Part shown: in pieces, positions 52,897 through 62,359 of the stretch
Layout of the letters: each line of letters opens with the position of its first letter
How positions within the stretch are numbered: position 1 is the first letter of the stretch
Assembly (NCBI GenBank): GCA_963752565.1
Contig: CAVVZC010000002.1
Span: 1 to 64,000 of the forward strand
From: UBA11574 sp963752565
Lineage (GTDB): Bacteria > Desulfobacterota > Desulfobacteria > Desulfobacterales > UBA11574
Direction of reading: 5' to 3'
DNA length: 64,000 bases
The notes under the pieces: generated by a model
Seen by the model: the letters and a program-made list of their open reading frames with translations, nothing else
Databases searched by the model: none
What the model was told of the DNA's origin: nothing
Made by a program: the position numbers and the translations under genes

Positions 52897-53042
52897 GCTG
52901 AGTTATCCTCGGTTTTCAGCACATATTGCGTACTCAATGCACGCTCAACATCGTCATGAGGGATGAGGCTTAGCTAATCTAATAAAGTGCTCATTTCTGA
53001 ATTGGGAACTATCCAATTACATTTATAAAAAAGGAGAATAAC

Positions 53043-54090
53043 ATGGCTAAGATAAATTTCGGCGGGTACTGAAGAAGAAGTAATTACTTCGGAAGAATTT
53101 TCATTGGAAAAAGCTAAAGAAGTGCTTAAAGATGAAACAATTGTAATTCTCGGCTATGGAGTTCAGGGGCCGGCTCAGGCGCTCAATCTTAGAGATAACG
53201 GATTTAAGGTGATAATAGGACAGCTTGAAGGAGACGATTACTGGAATAAGGCTGTTGCCGACGGGTTTGTACCAGGTGAAACCTTATTTCCCCTCAAAGA
53301 AGCTGCAAATCAGGGAACTATCATTAAAGAACTCCTTTCCGATGCAGGGCAGGTAGCCACCTGGCCTCAGATAAAAGAATGCCTTAACGAAGGTGATGCG
53401 CTTTATTTTTCTCATGGTTTTTCAATTGTTTATAAGGAGCAAACCGGTGTCATACCCCCTGATAATGTTGACGTAATTATGGTGGCACCAAAAGGATCGG
53501 GAACCAATGTACGCAGGAATTTTCTGGACGGAAGCGGCATCAATTCCAGTTTTGCGGTCTACCAGGATTATACCGGCAGAGCAGAGGAAAGAACATTGGC
53601 ATTGGGAATTGCCATCGGTTCAGGCTATCTTTTCCCCACCACTTTTGAAAAAGAAGTTCATAGTGATCTTACCGGTGAACGCGGTGTTCTCATGGGCTGC
53701 CTGGCCGGTGTGATGGAAGCCCAGTACAACCTTTTGCGAAAGCACGGGCATTCACCCAGCGAAGCATTTAATGAGACCGTGGAGGAACTAACTCAGAGCC
53801 TTATCCGGCTGGTGGCTGAAAACGGCATGGACTGGATGTTTTCAAACTGCAGTACCACGGCCCAGCGCGGTGCTCTGGACTGGGCGCCAAAGTTCCGGGA
53901 TGCCGTTGTCCCGCTGTTTGACGAACTGTATGAAAGAGTTGTATCCGGCAAAGAAACCAAAAGAGTCCTGGAAGCCAACAGCGCTCCTGACTACCTTGAA
54001 AAACTGCAAAAGGAACTCGATGTCATCAAAAATTCTGAAATGTGGCAGGCCGGGGCAGCGGTCAGGTCATTGAGGCCGGAAAATCGATAA
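53043..54090 (+). CDS. ilvC: Ketol-acid reductoisomerase (one frameshift near the start)
   Basis: It isomerises and reduces acetolactate with NADPH. The body is a standard class I enzyme: VILGYGVQGPAQALNLRDNG, MVAPKGSGTNVRR, GEQTGV-like YKEQTGVIP and the knotted C-terminal domain. The proper start is ATG 53043 (MAKINFGG) behind AAAGGAG. One extra G in GGG (53064-53066) shifts the frame before TEEEVITSEEFSLEKA. Removing it gives 349 codons. Without repair, only a start inside the coding region (53104, TTG) is possible. Sequence error is more likely than loss, as the rest is intact. Confidence 0.93.
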
Positions 54091-54393
54091 CCCTAAATTT
54101 TCATGAAATATTTATCTGGCTTTTAATTTGGGAAATAAATCAATACTATCTATTAAAGCTTAAAAACAACATTTTGAATTGACCGGACGAAGAATTATTT
54201 ATTTTTTAGATAAATTTTTCACCTTACGGCGAGCCTGATTCGCCCATTTGCTGCGTTATCAGCGATTTGCGGTAGCAAACTACAGCTTCATCCCTGATGC
54301 CTGGCAAATAAACGAATCAAACTCGTGAATAATTAGGGTCTATATCTTAAACGAAATTTGAATCATAGCAAATTTTATTAGGAGTATAACATT
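54091..54393. repeat. ilvC-cimA spacer with GGCGAGCC-type repeat
   Basis: Bases 54211-54300 (AATTTTTCACCTTACGGCGA, then GCCTGATTCGCCCATTTG and CTGCGTTATCAGCGATTTGC) match the minus strand of 21725-21830. The cimA ribosome site TTAGGAGT ends the spacer. No terminator is evident after ilvC. Confidence 0.55.
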
Positions 54394-55993
54394 ATGGAAC
54401 AGATCTTACTTTATGACACGACCTTGCGGGATGGAACCCAGGGAGAAAACATCAGTTTTAGTGCCAAGGAAAAAATCCAGATCGCGAAAAGGCTGGATGA
54501 TTTCGGCATACATTACGTCGAAGGCGGCTGGCCGGGGTCCAATCCCAGGGACATGGAATTTTTCGATCTGGCCCAGAAGAAAAAATTCAATACCGCGCGG
54601 ATAACGGCTTTCGGATCAACCCGGAAACCCGGTATCGACCCTTCAGATGATCCAAACTTGCAGGCACTGCTTAAAGGCCAAAACCCCTTCAGTGACCATA
54701 TTCGGAAAGACATGGGATCTTCATGTCCAGCAGGTCATGAGCAATACCCTTGAAGAAAACCTTGCCATGATCACCGATTCCGTCGAATATTTGAAAAACG
54801 GTGATCGGGAGGTGATTTATGATGCCGAACACTTTTTTGACGGGTACAAAGCAAATCCGGATTATGCCTTAAAGACACTGATGGCCGCCATCGATGCCGG
54901 AGCAGAATTCATCGTACTGTGCGACACCAATGGCGGGTCTCTTCCCATTGAAATCAAATCGATTATGGATGAGGTTCGAAAAGCGTTTTCGGAAAAATAC
55001 GCTACAAAAAAGGATTCGCTTCCAGTCAAGATCGGGATTCATACCCATAACGACAGCGGCCTGGCTGTGGCCAATTCCATCGAAGCCGTCCAATCCGGTG
55101 CGGTAATGGTCCAGGGAACCATCAACGGATATGGAGAGAGATGCGGCAATGCCGATCTGACCTCGATCATACCGATTCTCCAGCTAAAGATGAACCGCCC
55201 GTGTGTTTCCTCGGAAAATATGGGAAAACTGAGATTGCTCTCCCGGTTTGTCAGTGAAACGGCCAACATGATTCCTTTGAACAGCCGTCCCTTTGTCGGT
55301 GAAAGCGCATTTGCCCACAAAGGGGGTATTCATGTCAGTGCAATCATGAAAGTATCAAAGGCATACGAACATATGGCGCCCGAACTTGTGGGAAATCGCC
55401 GCCGTGTATTGGTGTCGGATCTTTCGGGAAAAAGCAATATCGAATACAAAGCAAAAGAACTCGGGATCGAGCTTGGGGCCAACGGAACTGACAGCCGTAA
55501 GATCGTTACAGAAATAAAACAGATGGAACAGGATGGATACCAGTTTGACACTGCCGACGGATCATTTAAAATCCTGCTCGAAAAGTTTACCGATCAGTTT
55601 CAGCCACTGTTTGATTTAAAATCCTTTCGGGTCACCATCGAAAAAGACGAAGATCGTCCCTGTTCAGCCCATGCCACCATCAAGATTTCGGTGGAAGGCA
55701 AAGATGAAATCACCGCCGCTGAAGGAGATGGTCCGGTCAGCGCCTTAGATAATGCCCTTCGCAAGGCACTTGACAAATTTTATCCGGATCTGGACGCCAT
55801 GCGCCTGATCGATTTTAAAGTCCGGGTCATAGATGGTCGCGAGGGAACTGCGGCAAGGGTACGGGTCTTTATTGAGTCGCGGGATCACGACCATATCTGG
55901 AGCACCATCGGTGTTTCCGAAGATATTATTGAAGCCAGCTGGCAAGCACTTGCCGACAGCTTCCAGTATAAGCTCGCAATGATAAAACCCTAA
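54394..55993 (+). CDS. cimA: Citramalate synthase (one frameshift)
   Basis: It condenses pyruvate and acetyl-CoA to citramalate, giving isoleucine without threonine deaminase. The DRE-TIM start is YDTTLRDGTQGENISFSA, then HYVEGGWPGSNPRDMEFF, a form of citramalate rather than isopropylmalate synthases. Metal-binding HTHND-like GIHTHNDSGLAVAN follows, then the LeuA dimer domain. One extra G in AAAGGCC (54676-54677) divides the gene; removing it restores LLKAKTPSVTIFGKTWDLHV and 533 codons. It lies between ilvC and leuA. Confidence 0.92.
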
Positions 55994-56265
55994 CCCGGAC
56001 AAGCCGGTAGTAGCGAAGCGGACTTGTCCGCCTGGGCCGAGTGGCGGAAATCCCGATTTATCCGGGAACCCAACAGGCTAAAGCTTTCGCTAAAAAAAAT
56101 TTTATAATAAAAATGGATATTATTTTTAATAAAAGAGAGGGAATCAATGCCGTGGGACATTTTTCTTATCCTGTCCTGCGGCGTATGCTCGTTCCTATTT
56201 TGCCCTTTTTTTAAAATAAACAAAAATTTATCATCAACTTACTATTCAAGAACAGGAGCAAAATC

Positions 56266-57798
56266 ATGGAAGAACGAGTCATTATTTTCGACACAACGCT
56301 AAGAGACGGCGAGCAATCTCCCGGCGCAAGCATGAATGCCGGAGAAAAGCTGCGCCTGGCCACACAGTTGGAAAAGCTCGGCATAGATGTATTGGAAGCG
56401 GGATTCCCGGCAGCTTCTGAAGGTGATTTTGATGCGGTTTCCAAGATCGCCTCAAAACTCAAAAAAACCGAGGTCGCCGGCCTGGCACGGACGTCAAAAG
56501 CTGATATCGATCGCGCCTGGGGCGCCGTCCAGCATGCAGCAAAACCGAGAATTCACACATTTTTGGCCACATCCGATATCCATATGCAATACAAACTCAA
56601 CATGACCCGGGACCAGGTTCTCAAAACCACTTCGGAATCTGTCAAATACGCCAAGAGCCTTACCGACAGCGTCGAGTTTTCGGCAGAAGATGCCTCACGC
56701 AGTGATCGGGATTTTCTTTGCAAGGTGTTTGAGGCGGCCATTGAGGCCGGCGCCACAACCATCAATATTCCGGACACCGTCGGATATGCCATCCCCATGG
56801 AATTCGGGGATCTGGTCAAGTATGTGATCGACCATACCCCCAATATCAACAAGGCGGTCGTGAGTGTTCACTGTCACAATGACCTCGGCCTTGCCACGGC
56901 CAACACCCTTGCAGCACTGAGCAGCGGTGCAAGACAGGCGGAAGTCACCATCAACGGCATCGGCGAACGGGCCGGGAACACCTCCCTGGAAGAGGTCGTT
57001 ATGTCCCTTCACACAAGGCCCAATTACATGCCGTTCTCGTCCAATATCAAAACAGAGCTGATTTATCCCACCAGCCGACTGGTCAGCATGATAACCGGTA
57101 TTCTTGTCCAGCCCAACAAGGCCATTGTCGGTGCAAATGCCTTTGCCCACGAGGCTGGAATTCATCAGGACGGGGTTCTGAAAAATCCCATGACCTATGA
57201 AATCATGAAGCCTGAAACCGTCGGGCTCAGCGCCAGCAAGTTGATTCTGGGAAAACACTCCGGAAGACACGCTCTGCGCTCCCACTTAAAGAAAATGGGG
57301 TACGATCTTTCCGACGAAGAGTTAAAGCTCGTTTTTAAAAAATTCAAGGAACTGGCCGACAAAAAGAAGCACGTTGTTGACGAGGATCTGGAAGTGATTG
57401 TTACGGAAGGCATCTTAAGGACTGCCGAAATTTTCGAGCTGGAATATCTGCATGTCACCAGCGGTACCACCGTCATTCCCATGGCAACCGTCAGACTTTT
57501 TATCAATGGAAGGCCGGTTCAGGGTACGGGATACGGAAACGGCCCCATCGATGCGGCGTATGACAGTATTGCCAAACTGACGGGAACCGAATCCGAACTT
57601 TTAAGATTTTCCATAAGCGCCATTACCAGCGGTACGGATGCCCAGGGCGAGGTTACGGTACGCCTGAAAGAAAACGGCCTGATTGCACTCGGCCGCGGGG
57701 CGGACCCGGACATCATCACCGCCAGTGTCAAGGCTTACATCAACGGACTCAACCGTCTTGAATATTTGAAAGCCAATCCGGTGGTGGCCATCGCCTGA
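56266..57798 (+). CDS. leuA: 2-isopropylmalate synthase
   Basis: The first step of leucine synthesis, from 2-ketoisovalerate and acetyl-CoA. The 510-residue enzyme has IFDTTLRDGEQSPGASMN at the start, metal-ligand HCHNDLGLATANTLA, FAHEAGIHQDGVLKNPMTYE, and a C-terminal regulatory domain (from about residue 385) for leucine feedback. No frameshift. Ribosome site AACAGGAG. It closes the branched-chain cluster and is followed by a terminator. Confidence 0.97.
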   Translation: MEERVIIFDTTLRDGEQSPGASMNAGEKLRLATQLEKLGIDVLEAGFPAASEGDFDAVSKIASKLKKTEVAGLARTSKADIDRAWGAVQHAAKPRIHTFLATSDIHMQYKLNMTRDQVLKTTSESVKYAKSLTDSVEFSAEDASRSDRDFLCKVFEAAIEAGATTINIPDTVGYAIPMEFGDLVKYVIDHTPNINKAVVSVHCHNDLGLATANTLAALSSGARQAEVTINGIGERAGNTSLEEVVMSLHTRPNYMPFSSNIKTELIYPTSRLVSMITGILVQPNKAIVGANAFAHEAGIHQDGVLKNPMTYEIMKPETVGLSASKLILGKHSGRHALRSHLKKMGYDLSDEELKLVFKKFKELADKKKHVVDEDLEVIVTEGILRTAEIFELEYLHVTSGTTVIPMATVRLFINGRPVQGTGYGNGPIDAAYDSIAKLTGTESELLRFSISAITSGTDAQGEVTVRLKENGLIALGRGADPDIITASVKAYINGLNRLEYLKANPVVAIA

Positions 57799-57813
57799 TG
57801 TTTTTTCACCAAA

Positions 57814-57860
57814 GCTTAAGGGGCTTGAACAGCCCCTTAAGCAAAAACTTTTATTTTTTT
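57814..57860. terminator. Bidirectional terminator after leuA
   Basis: A perfect 12 bp stem GCTTAAGGGGCT/AGCCCCTTAAGC with a 5-base loop, followed by AAAAACTTTTATTTTTTT. It separates leuA from the convergent chalcone-isomerase-like gene and may stop both. Confidence 0.85.
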
Positions 57861-57863
57861 CCC

Positions 57864-58424
57864 CTATTTTCCAAGCATTTTTCTCTTTAACTTTGAATCC
57901 GCCGGTTTTTTACCCAACCATATTGAGAATACCGCCTTTTTGAAATCAAGTCCTTTAATCGTCCCTTTCAACTCTCCCTTGATATAAACACCGACCCCCT
58001 GCTCCGGAACATAGATGATATCGTAAATATCGTTTTTCTTGGCTTTCTGGGAAAAAAAAGAGTTGAATGTGTCGATCTCTTTTTGAATCGTAGCAATGTT
58101 TCCGCCGGTTCCATTTACAAAACCTTCGTTCCAGGCATCCACCAGCTTCTTACTGGAAACCTCGCTGTAAACAAAGTGCATTCTGATGGCCATGGGTGTA
58201 TCTGCATCCATGATTTTTTGGGGATCGGTTTGCTTCTCTTTTAAATAAAGACCAGCGGCATAAACCTTTATAAAAAGTTTTTTCCGAAAACCGGCGCCAT
58301 TTAAAAGTAATTCATCCGAGCCAGCCATCAGGCTGTCGGGGAGTTCAACTTTGCCGACCTGCTTTGCAACAGCAGCGGGAGACATCATGAAAACAACTAA
58401 AACGATAACCAGTAGTCTCTTCAT
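57864..58424 (-). CDS. Exported chalcone-isomerase-like protein
   Basis: A 186-residue secreted protein: signal peptide (MKRLLVIVLVVFMMSPAAVA) then a chalcone-isomerase-like fold (LLLNGAGFRKKLFIKVYAAG, then LYLKEK; YSEVSSKKLVDAWNEGF). Bacterial members probably bind fatty acids or similar ligands and are not flavonoid enzymes. It stands alone between leuA and pyrD on the minus strand. Confidence 0.85.
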   Translation of the reverse strand: MKRLLVIVLVVFMMSPAAVAKQVGKVELPDSLMAGSDELLLNGAGFRKKLFIKVYAAGLYLKEKQTDPQKIMDADTPMAIRMHFVYSEVSSKKLVDAWNEGFVNGTGGNIATIQKEIDTFNSFFSQKAKKNDIYDIIYVPEQGVGVYIKGELKGTIKGLDFKKAVFSIWLGKKPADSKLKRKMLGK

Positions 58425-58464
58425 TTAACTTCTCCTTTCAGTGATTGCCTAATAGTTGAATGAG

Positions 58465-59406
58465 TTATACTTTAAGCGTAGCAATAATATCCGAAATGTC
58501 AGAAATATTTCGCTCCATCAGAAAGGTTTCAATGCCATCGATAATGTCTGTGGTTGCGTGCGGATTGATAAAATTGGCGGTTCCGATCTGAACGGCCACG
58601 GCGCCTGCAATCAAAAACTCCAGTGCATCTTTTGCGGTCATTATGCCGCCGATACCGACCACCGGAACGTTGACGGTTTGCGCCACCTGCCAGACCATAC
58701 GCAACGCCACCGGCTTTATGGCCGGCCCTGAAAGCCCGCCGGTGATATTGGCGATCTTTGGACGCCGGGTTTCAATATCGATTGCCATACCGGTGATGGT
58801 ATTGATCAAGGAAATGGAATCCGCACCTTCTGCTTCCACGCTTTTTGCAATTTCCGTAATGTCGGTGACATTGGGAGAAAGTTTGACCATCAGCGGTTTG
58901 GTGGTCTGTTTTCTGATCGCCCCGACAACTTCGGCGGCAGATTCCGGATAAGCGCCAAAGGCCATTCCACCGGATTTTACATTGGGACAAGAAATGTTTA
59001 CCTCGATGCCCGAGACACCATCAATATCTTCCAGGCGAGCGGCCAGTTCAGCATATTCTTCTGTACTTTTCCCGTAGACGTTTACAAATATCGGCGTGTC
59101 AAGACGTCTCAAAAATGGTAATTTCTCTTTCACAAATGCTGCCAACCCGACGTTTTCAAGACCGATGGCGTTTAACATGCCGCATGGTGTTTCAACGATC
59201 CTCGGTGGTGGATTTCCCTTAGAGGGTTCAAGAGACAAGCCTTTTACAACAATCGCTCCCAGGCGGTTTAAATCGATAAGTTCTTCAAACTCGCTGGCAT
59301 ACCCGAAAGTACCGGATGCCGTCATCACAGGATTATTGATCTCTATCCCGCCGATATCCACACGCATATTTGGTTTTTTGGGTGTCATATTAACACGTTC
59401 ATTCAA
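58465..59406 (-). CDS. pyrD: Dihydroorotate dehydrogenase, class 1B catalytic subunit
   Basis: The FMN subunit that oxidises dihydroorotate in pyrimidine synthesis. The 313-residue barrel carries the class 1 catalytic cysteine in EVNISCPNVKSGGMAFG and KGLSLEPSKGNPPPRI. GIGGIMTAKDALEFLIAGA binds the FMN phosphate. A cysteine at this site indicates class 1, and the NAD-type 1B needs PyrK, not present here. An alternative start is ATG 59388. Confidence 0.93.
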   Translation of the reverse strand: MNERVNMTPKKPNMRVDIGGIEINNPVMTASGTFGYASEFEELIDLNRLGAIVVKGLSLEPSKGNPPPRIVETPCGMLNAIGLENVGLAAFVKEKLPFLRRLDTPIFVNVYGKSTEEYAELAARLEDIDGVSGIEVNISCPNVKSGGMAFGAYPESAAEVVGAIRKQTTKPLMVKLSPNVTDITEIAKSVEAEGADSISLINTITGMAIDIETRRPKIANITGGLSGPAIKPVALRMVWQVAQTVNVPVVGIGGIMTAKDALEFLIAGAVAVQIGTANFINPHATTDIIDGIETFLMERNISDISDIIATLKV

Positions 59407-59520
59407 GCAATTTAAAATTCATATCGATCTGGATGTTTTTGCTCAATTTTGACACGCTACAATGCGCTTTTTTATAAAATAAATATTGATCGATAGCAAG
59501 GGTATGTTTTAACATTCACC

Positions 59521-59718
59521 ACAAGCCATCTTAAAAATACATCTAACACCCAATTACGGCGTTGCCCCGCATGACGGGATTTACAACGAGCCTCTTCAAA
59601 ATGCTCATCCCGCCTTTAGCGGGACTCCGCTTTTTCATCGGCTCGCGCCCCCGATTGTCGGGATTTCGCAAAGCTCAACTTGCTATTGAACGTAATCTGC
59701 ATTTTTGAGATGGCTTGT
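59521..59718. mobile_element. MITE-like candidate with 24 bp inverted ends
   Basis: The left end ACAAGCCATCTTAAAAATAC and the right end, read on the minus strand as ACAAGCCATCTCAAAAATGC, are nearly identical inverted repeats bounding a ~198 bp non-coding unit. The interior holds small hairpins (CCCGCATGACGGG, CCCGCCTTTAGCGGG). Only one copy is in the window, so mobility is not shown. The surrounding gap 59407-59879 has no gene. Confidence 0.55.
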
Positions 59719-59879
59719 AATAAGTAAATTAGATACTCGACATGTGTATTTTTACATTTTAATCTTGTTTGAGCAATTAATCATTCACTGGGATAAAACC
59801 TTCCAAAGCAAAATCAGATAAGACTTTCGTTGAATAAAAAGGTGTGAAACTCGAGCAATAAAACAGTTAGGGACTATCT

Positions 59880-60719
59880 ATGAAAAAAATTCTTGCCATT
59901 ATCGGTTCGCCGCGAAAACTTGGCAATTGTGAAATCATGGCCAAGGAAATCAGCAATCAACTATCCATTCCCCATGAGTTGAATCTTTTGCGGCTTCAGG
60001 ATTTCAAGATTCTTCCCTGTCGGGGATGTTACCAGTGTCTTTTCACAAAAGAGCACTGCGTTCTGGATGATGATTTAAACATTGTCTTAAAGGCCATGTT
60101 GGAAGCCGATGCATACATCGTATCGGCACCGACCTATTTTCTGGGTATCAACGCATCCCTTAAAACATTTCTCGATAGAGGAATTTCTTTTTACGCTCAT
60201 ATTGAAAATCTGTGGAGCAAACCGGCAGTTGGTGTGGCCATCGCCGGTATTGAAGGAAAGGAGGGATACAGCCGGCTGGTCATTCAAAGTTTTTTAAAGA
60301 TGATTTTTGCAAATGATAAAAACACCACGGTGGTTTATGGTGCTTTGCCTGGAGAGATCTTTTTGAACAAAGAGAACAAACAGGCGGCCGGTGAACTGGC
60401 TTCAGCACTTTTTGGACCCAGGGTTGAAAAAAGAGGTCCTTGCTGTCCTCAGTGTGGAGGAGATACGTTCCGGTTTTTAGATAACAACCGTGTACGATGC
60501 ATGCTGTGCAGTAATTCCGGAATCATAACCATAGCATCAGGATCCCCGACGTTTGAGATCACCAAAAGCCATCACGATTTTTTTTCCAGCCAAGAGGATG
60601 CACTCAAACACAAGGAATGGTTGCTCGGAATGAAATCCCGGTTCATCGAGCACAAAAAAGCCCTCAAAGAGATTACCCATCCCTATCTACAGCAGGGGAC
60701 CTGGATTAAACCCCTATAA
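59880..60719 (+). CDS. NADPH-dependent FMN reductase-like flavoprotein with zinc ribbon
   Basis: A 279-residue protein. The N-terminal flavodoxin-like domain has IIGSPRKLGNCEIMAKEI for FMN phosphate, CRGCYQC (typical of iron-sulfur flavoproteins) and SAPTYFLGINASLKTFLDRG. A separate second part (about 190-225) holds CCPQCGG and VRCMLCSNSG, a four-cysteine zinc or Fe-S ribbon. Its substrate is unknown. Single gene, starting after TTAGGGAC. Confidence 0.82.
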   Translation: MKKILAIIGSPRKLGNCEIMAKEISNQLSIPHELNLLRLQDFKILPCRGCYQCLFTKEHCVLDDDLNIVLKAMLEADAYIVSAPTYFLGINASLKTFLDRGISFYAHIENLWSKPAVGVAIAGIEGKEGYSRLVIQSFLKMIFANDKNTTVVYGALPGEIFLNKENKQAAGELASALFGPRVEKRGPCCPQCGGDTFRFLDNNRVRCMLCSNSGIITIASGSPTFEITKSHHDFFSSQEDALKHKEWLLGMKSRFIEHKKALKEITHPYLQQGTWIKPL

Positions 60720-60913
60720 AAGAAAATAGGAATTAGGTAACTTAAAATAGACGAAAGTTCAAATGAAGATAAGAAGGTTAGAAAATCAGAAGGTCGGAGG
60801 CTTTGAGACATGCCAACCTTCTTACCTTCCCACCTTCTAATTTCTTATGTTTCTAAATATCATGTTTATCCGTGATTTCCCTCCTATTCCTCTTTCCGGC
60901 CCAAAGGTTTTGG

Positions 60914-61750
60914 TCACTTCGATATTTTCTCGGCCAATTCTATAAAAGCCCTGGACACCGGGGTGTCCGCATATTTTTCCTGAATAGAGACACCGTTGTC
61001 GCCACAAGACACAAGGTTCGGATCAAAGGGAATTCTACCTAAAAAAGGAATGCCCGCTGAACCGGCGGTTTTTTCCCCGCCACCCGATCCAAAAAGATCA
61101 ACCATTTTATTACAGTGAGGACAGCTAAAGCCGCTCATGTTCTCGATAAGACCCAAAATATCCATCTTAACAGTCCTGCAAAAACTGATGGATTTTCTAA
61201 CGTCCGCCAGAGAAACCTCTTGAGGCGTCGTAACGATGATGGCTTTGGCGTCAAGAATGGTCTGAGCAACGGTCAGCGGTTCATCGCCGGTTCCCGGAGG
61301 TGAATCGATAATCAAAAAGTCAAGTTCGCCCCATTCAACCTCGCCGATAAACTGACGTATGGCAGAGTATTTAAGGGGCCCCCGCCATATGATCGCATCG
61401 TCTTTACTTGCAATCATCGATTCGATTGAAACCACTTTCAAATTGTCTGAATACCTTATGGGATTCAGTTTGTTATGTTTGGTTAAATCCAGCATTCCCT
61501 TTAAACCGAGCATTCTCGGCACGTCAGGGCCGTGCAAATCGACATCCATAATCCCGACATTAAACCCTTTGTTGGCAAGGGCCATGGACAGATTAACAGA
61601 GGTGCTGGTCTTGCCCACACCGCCCTTTCCGCTCAAAACGATATATTTATTTTTTATTTTTTTTAAAGCGCTGTCAACAGCGGCATCCTGTTTTGTCTTC
61701 GTCTCTTGTTGGTTTTGGGCAGCTTTAACATTTTCATGAATATGTACCAT
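60914..61750 (-). CDS. Mrp/NBP35-type ATPase, Fe-S cluster carrier
   Basis: A 278-residue P-loop ATPase that probably carries Fe-S clusters to apoproteins. The deviant Walker A is VLSGKGGVGKTSTSVNLSM. DVDLHGPDVPRMLG and FLIIDSPPGTGDE follow, and CPHC in GFSCPHCNK (about residue 220) is the cluster-holding CxxC at the dimer interface. An N-terminal extension of about 30 residues precedes the fold. It follows the DUF134 gene by 16 bases, a frequent pairing in anaerobes. Confidence 0.93.
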   Translation of the reverse strand: MVHIHENVKAAQNQQETKTKQDAAVDSALKKIKNKYIVLSGKGGVGKTSTSVNLSMALANKGFNVGIMDVDLHGPDVPRMLGLKGMLDLTKHNKLNPIRYSDNLKVVSIESMIASKDDAIIWRGPLKYSAIRQFIGEVEWGELDFLIIDSPPGTGDEPLTVAQTILDAKAIIVTTPQEVSLADVRKSISFCRTVKMDILGLIENMSGFSCPHCNKMVDLFGSGGGEKTAGSAGIPFLGRIPFDPNLVSCGDNGVSIQEKYADTPVSRAFIELAEKISK

Positions 61751-61766
61751 AATTCTTTATCCCCCA

Positions 61767-62180
61767 TTAACTCCTGCATCGAAAAAAATTCTCATCATTG
61801 CATCTCGGACAGTTTTCAGGTCTGCCCGTTCCCCAAGACTCGACCCATCTGTGACTGCAATTGCGACACATGAATGTCCTTACGTCATCGACCATCTGGT
61901 AATTTCCGCCTTCGACATTGATGGCTTTCCCGTTGATTAGGGCATCCGCAACCACTTTTCTGGCCTGCTGAACAATCCGACCGAAAGTTGCTCTAGAGAC
62001 ATTCATGTGGCGACCGGCCTCTTCATGGGACATGCCGAGAAAATCGGCAAGTCGTATGGCCTCGCGCTCATCCACCGTTAGGCGAACCTCGGAAAGATCG
62101 CGCATGGGAATGCCTCTGGGCTTGAAATAACTAATGTCCGGATTAAAAGCCACCCTGCGATGTTTTTTGGGACGTGCCAT
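61767..62180 (-). CDS. DUF134 (UPF0251) HTH protein with C-terminal zinc ribbon
   Basis: A 137-residue DNA-binding protein. The N terminus RPKKHRRVAFNPDISYFKPR is the family signature. A sigma-factor-like helix-turn-helix follows (SHEEAGRHMNVSRATFGRIV), then a four-cysteine ribbon (CRNC, CPRC). Its placement just upstream of the Mrp ATPase, with a palindrome at its own promoter, suggests a regulator of Fe-S or metal-related genes, perhaps of itself. The target is inferred only. Confidence 0.88.
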   Translation of the reverse strand: MARPKKHRRVAFNPDISYFKPRGIPMRDLSEVRLTVDEREAIRLADFLGMSHEEAGRHMNVSRATFGRIVQQARKVVADALINGKAINVEGGNYQMVDDVRTFMCRNCSHRWVESWGTGRPENCPRCNDENFFRCRS

Positions 62181-62192
62181 AAAAAACCTTTA

Positions 62193-62239
62193 TGAGTATA
62201 TACTCAAAGCAAACTAAGTATTTACATTGATGTTGTCAA
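62193..62239 (-). promoter_or_regulatory. Promoter and palindromic operator candidate of DUF134-mrp
   Basis: On the minus strand TTGACA (62239-62234) and TAGTTT (62216-62211) are 17 bases apart. The perfect 14 bp palindrome TGAGTATATACTCA (62193-62206) begins 4 bases beyond the -10, over the likely transcription start, and ends 12 bases before the ATG. A repressor bound there would block initiation. Confidence 0.75.
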
Positions 62240-62359
62240 GCTTTTAGTTTCCACCTATTTGACATTCACTTGAATAAGACCTATCTAAATGGCATTATAT
62301 ACAAAATTAAAGGGTACGAAACTTGTTCAACATATTTTATTTTTTTGAGGAAAAGAAAC

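Noticed and set aside
42363..54677. Programmed frameshifting in dprA, ilvC and cimA
   Set aside because: No slippery heptamers with downstream structures were seen, and all sites are single extra bases in short runs, which suits sequence error better.
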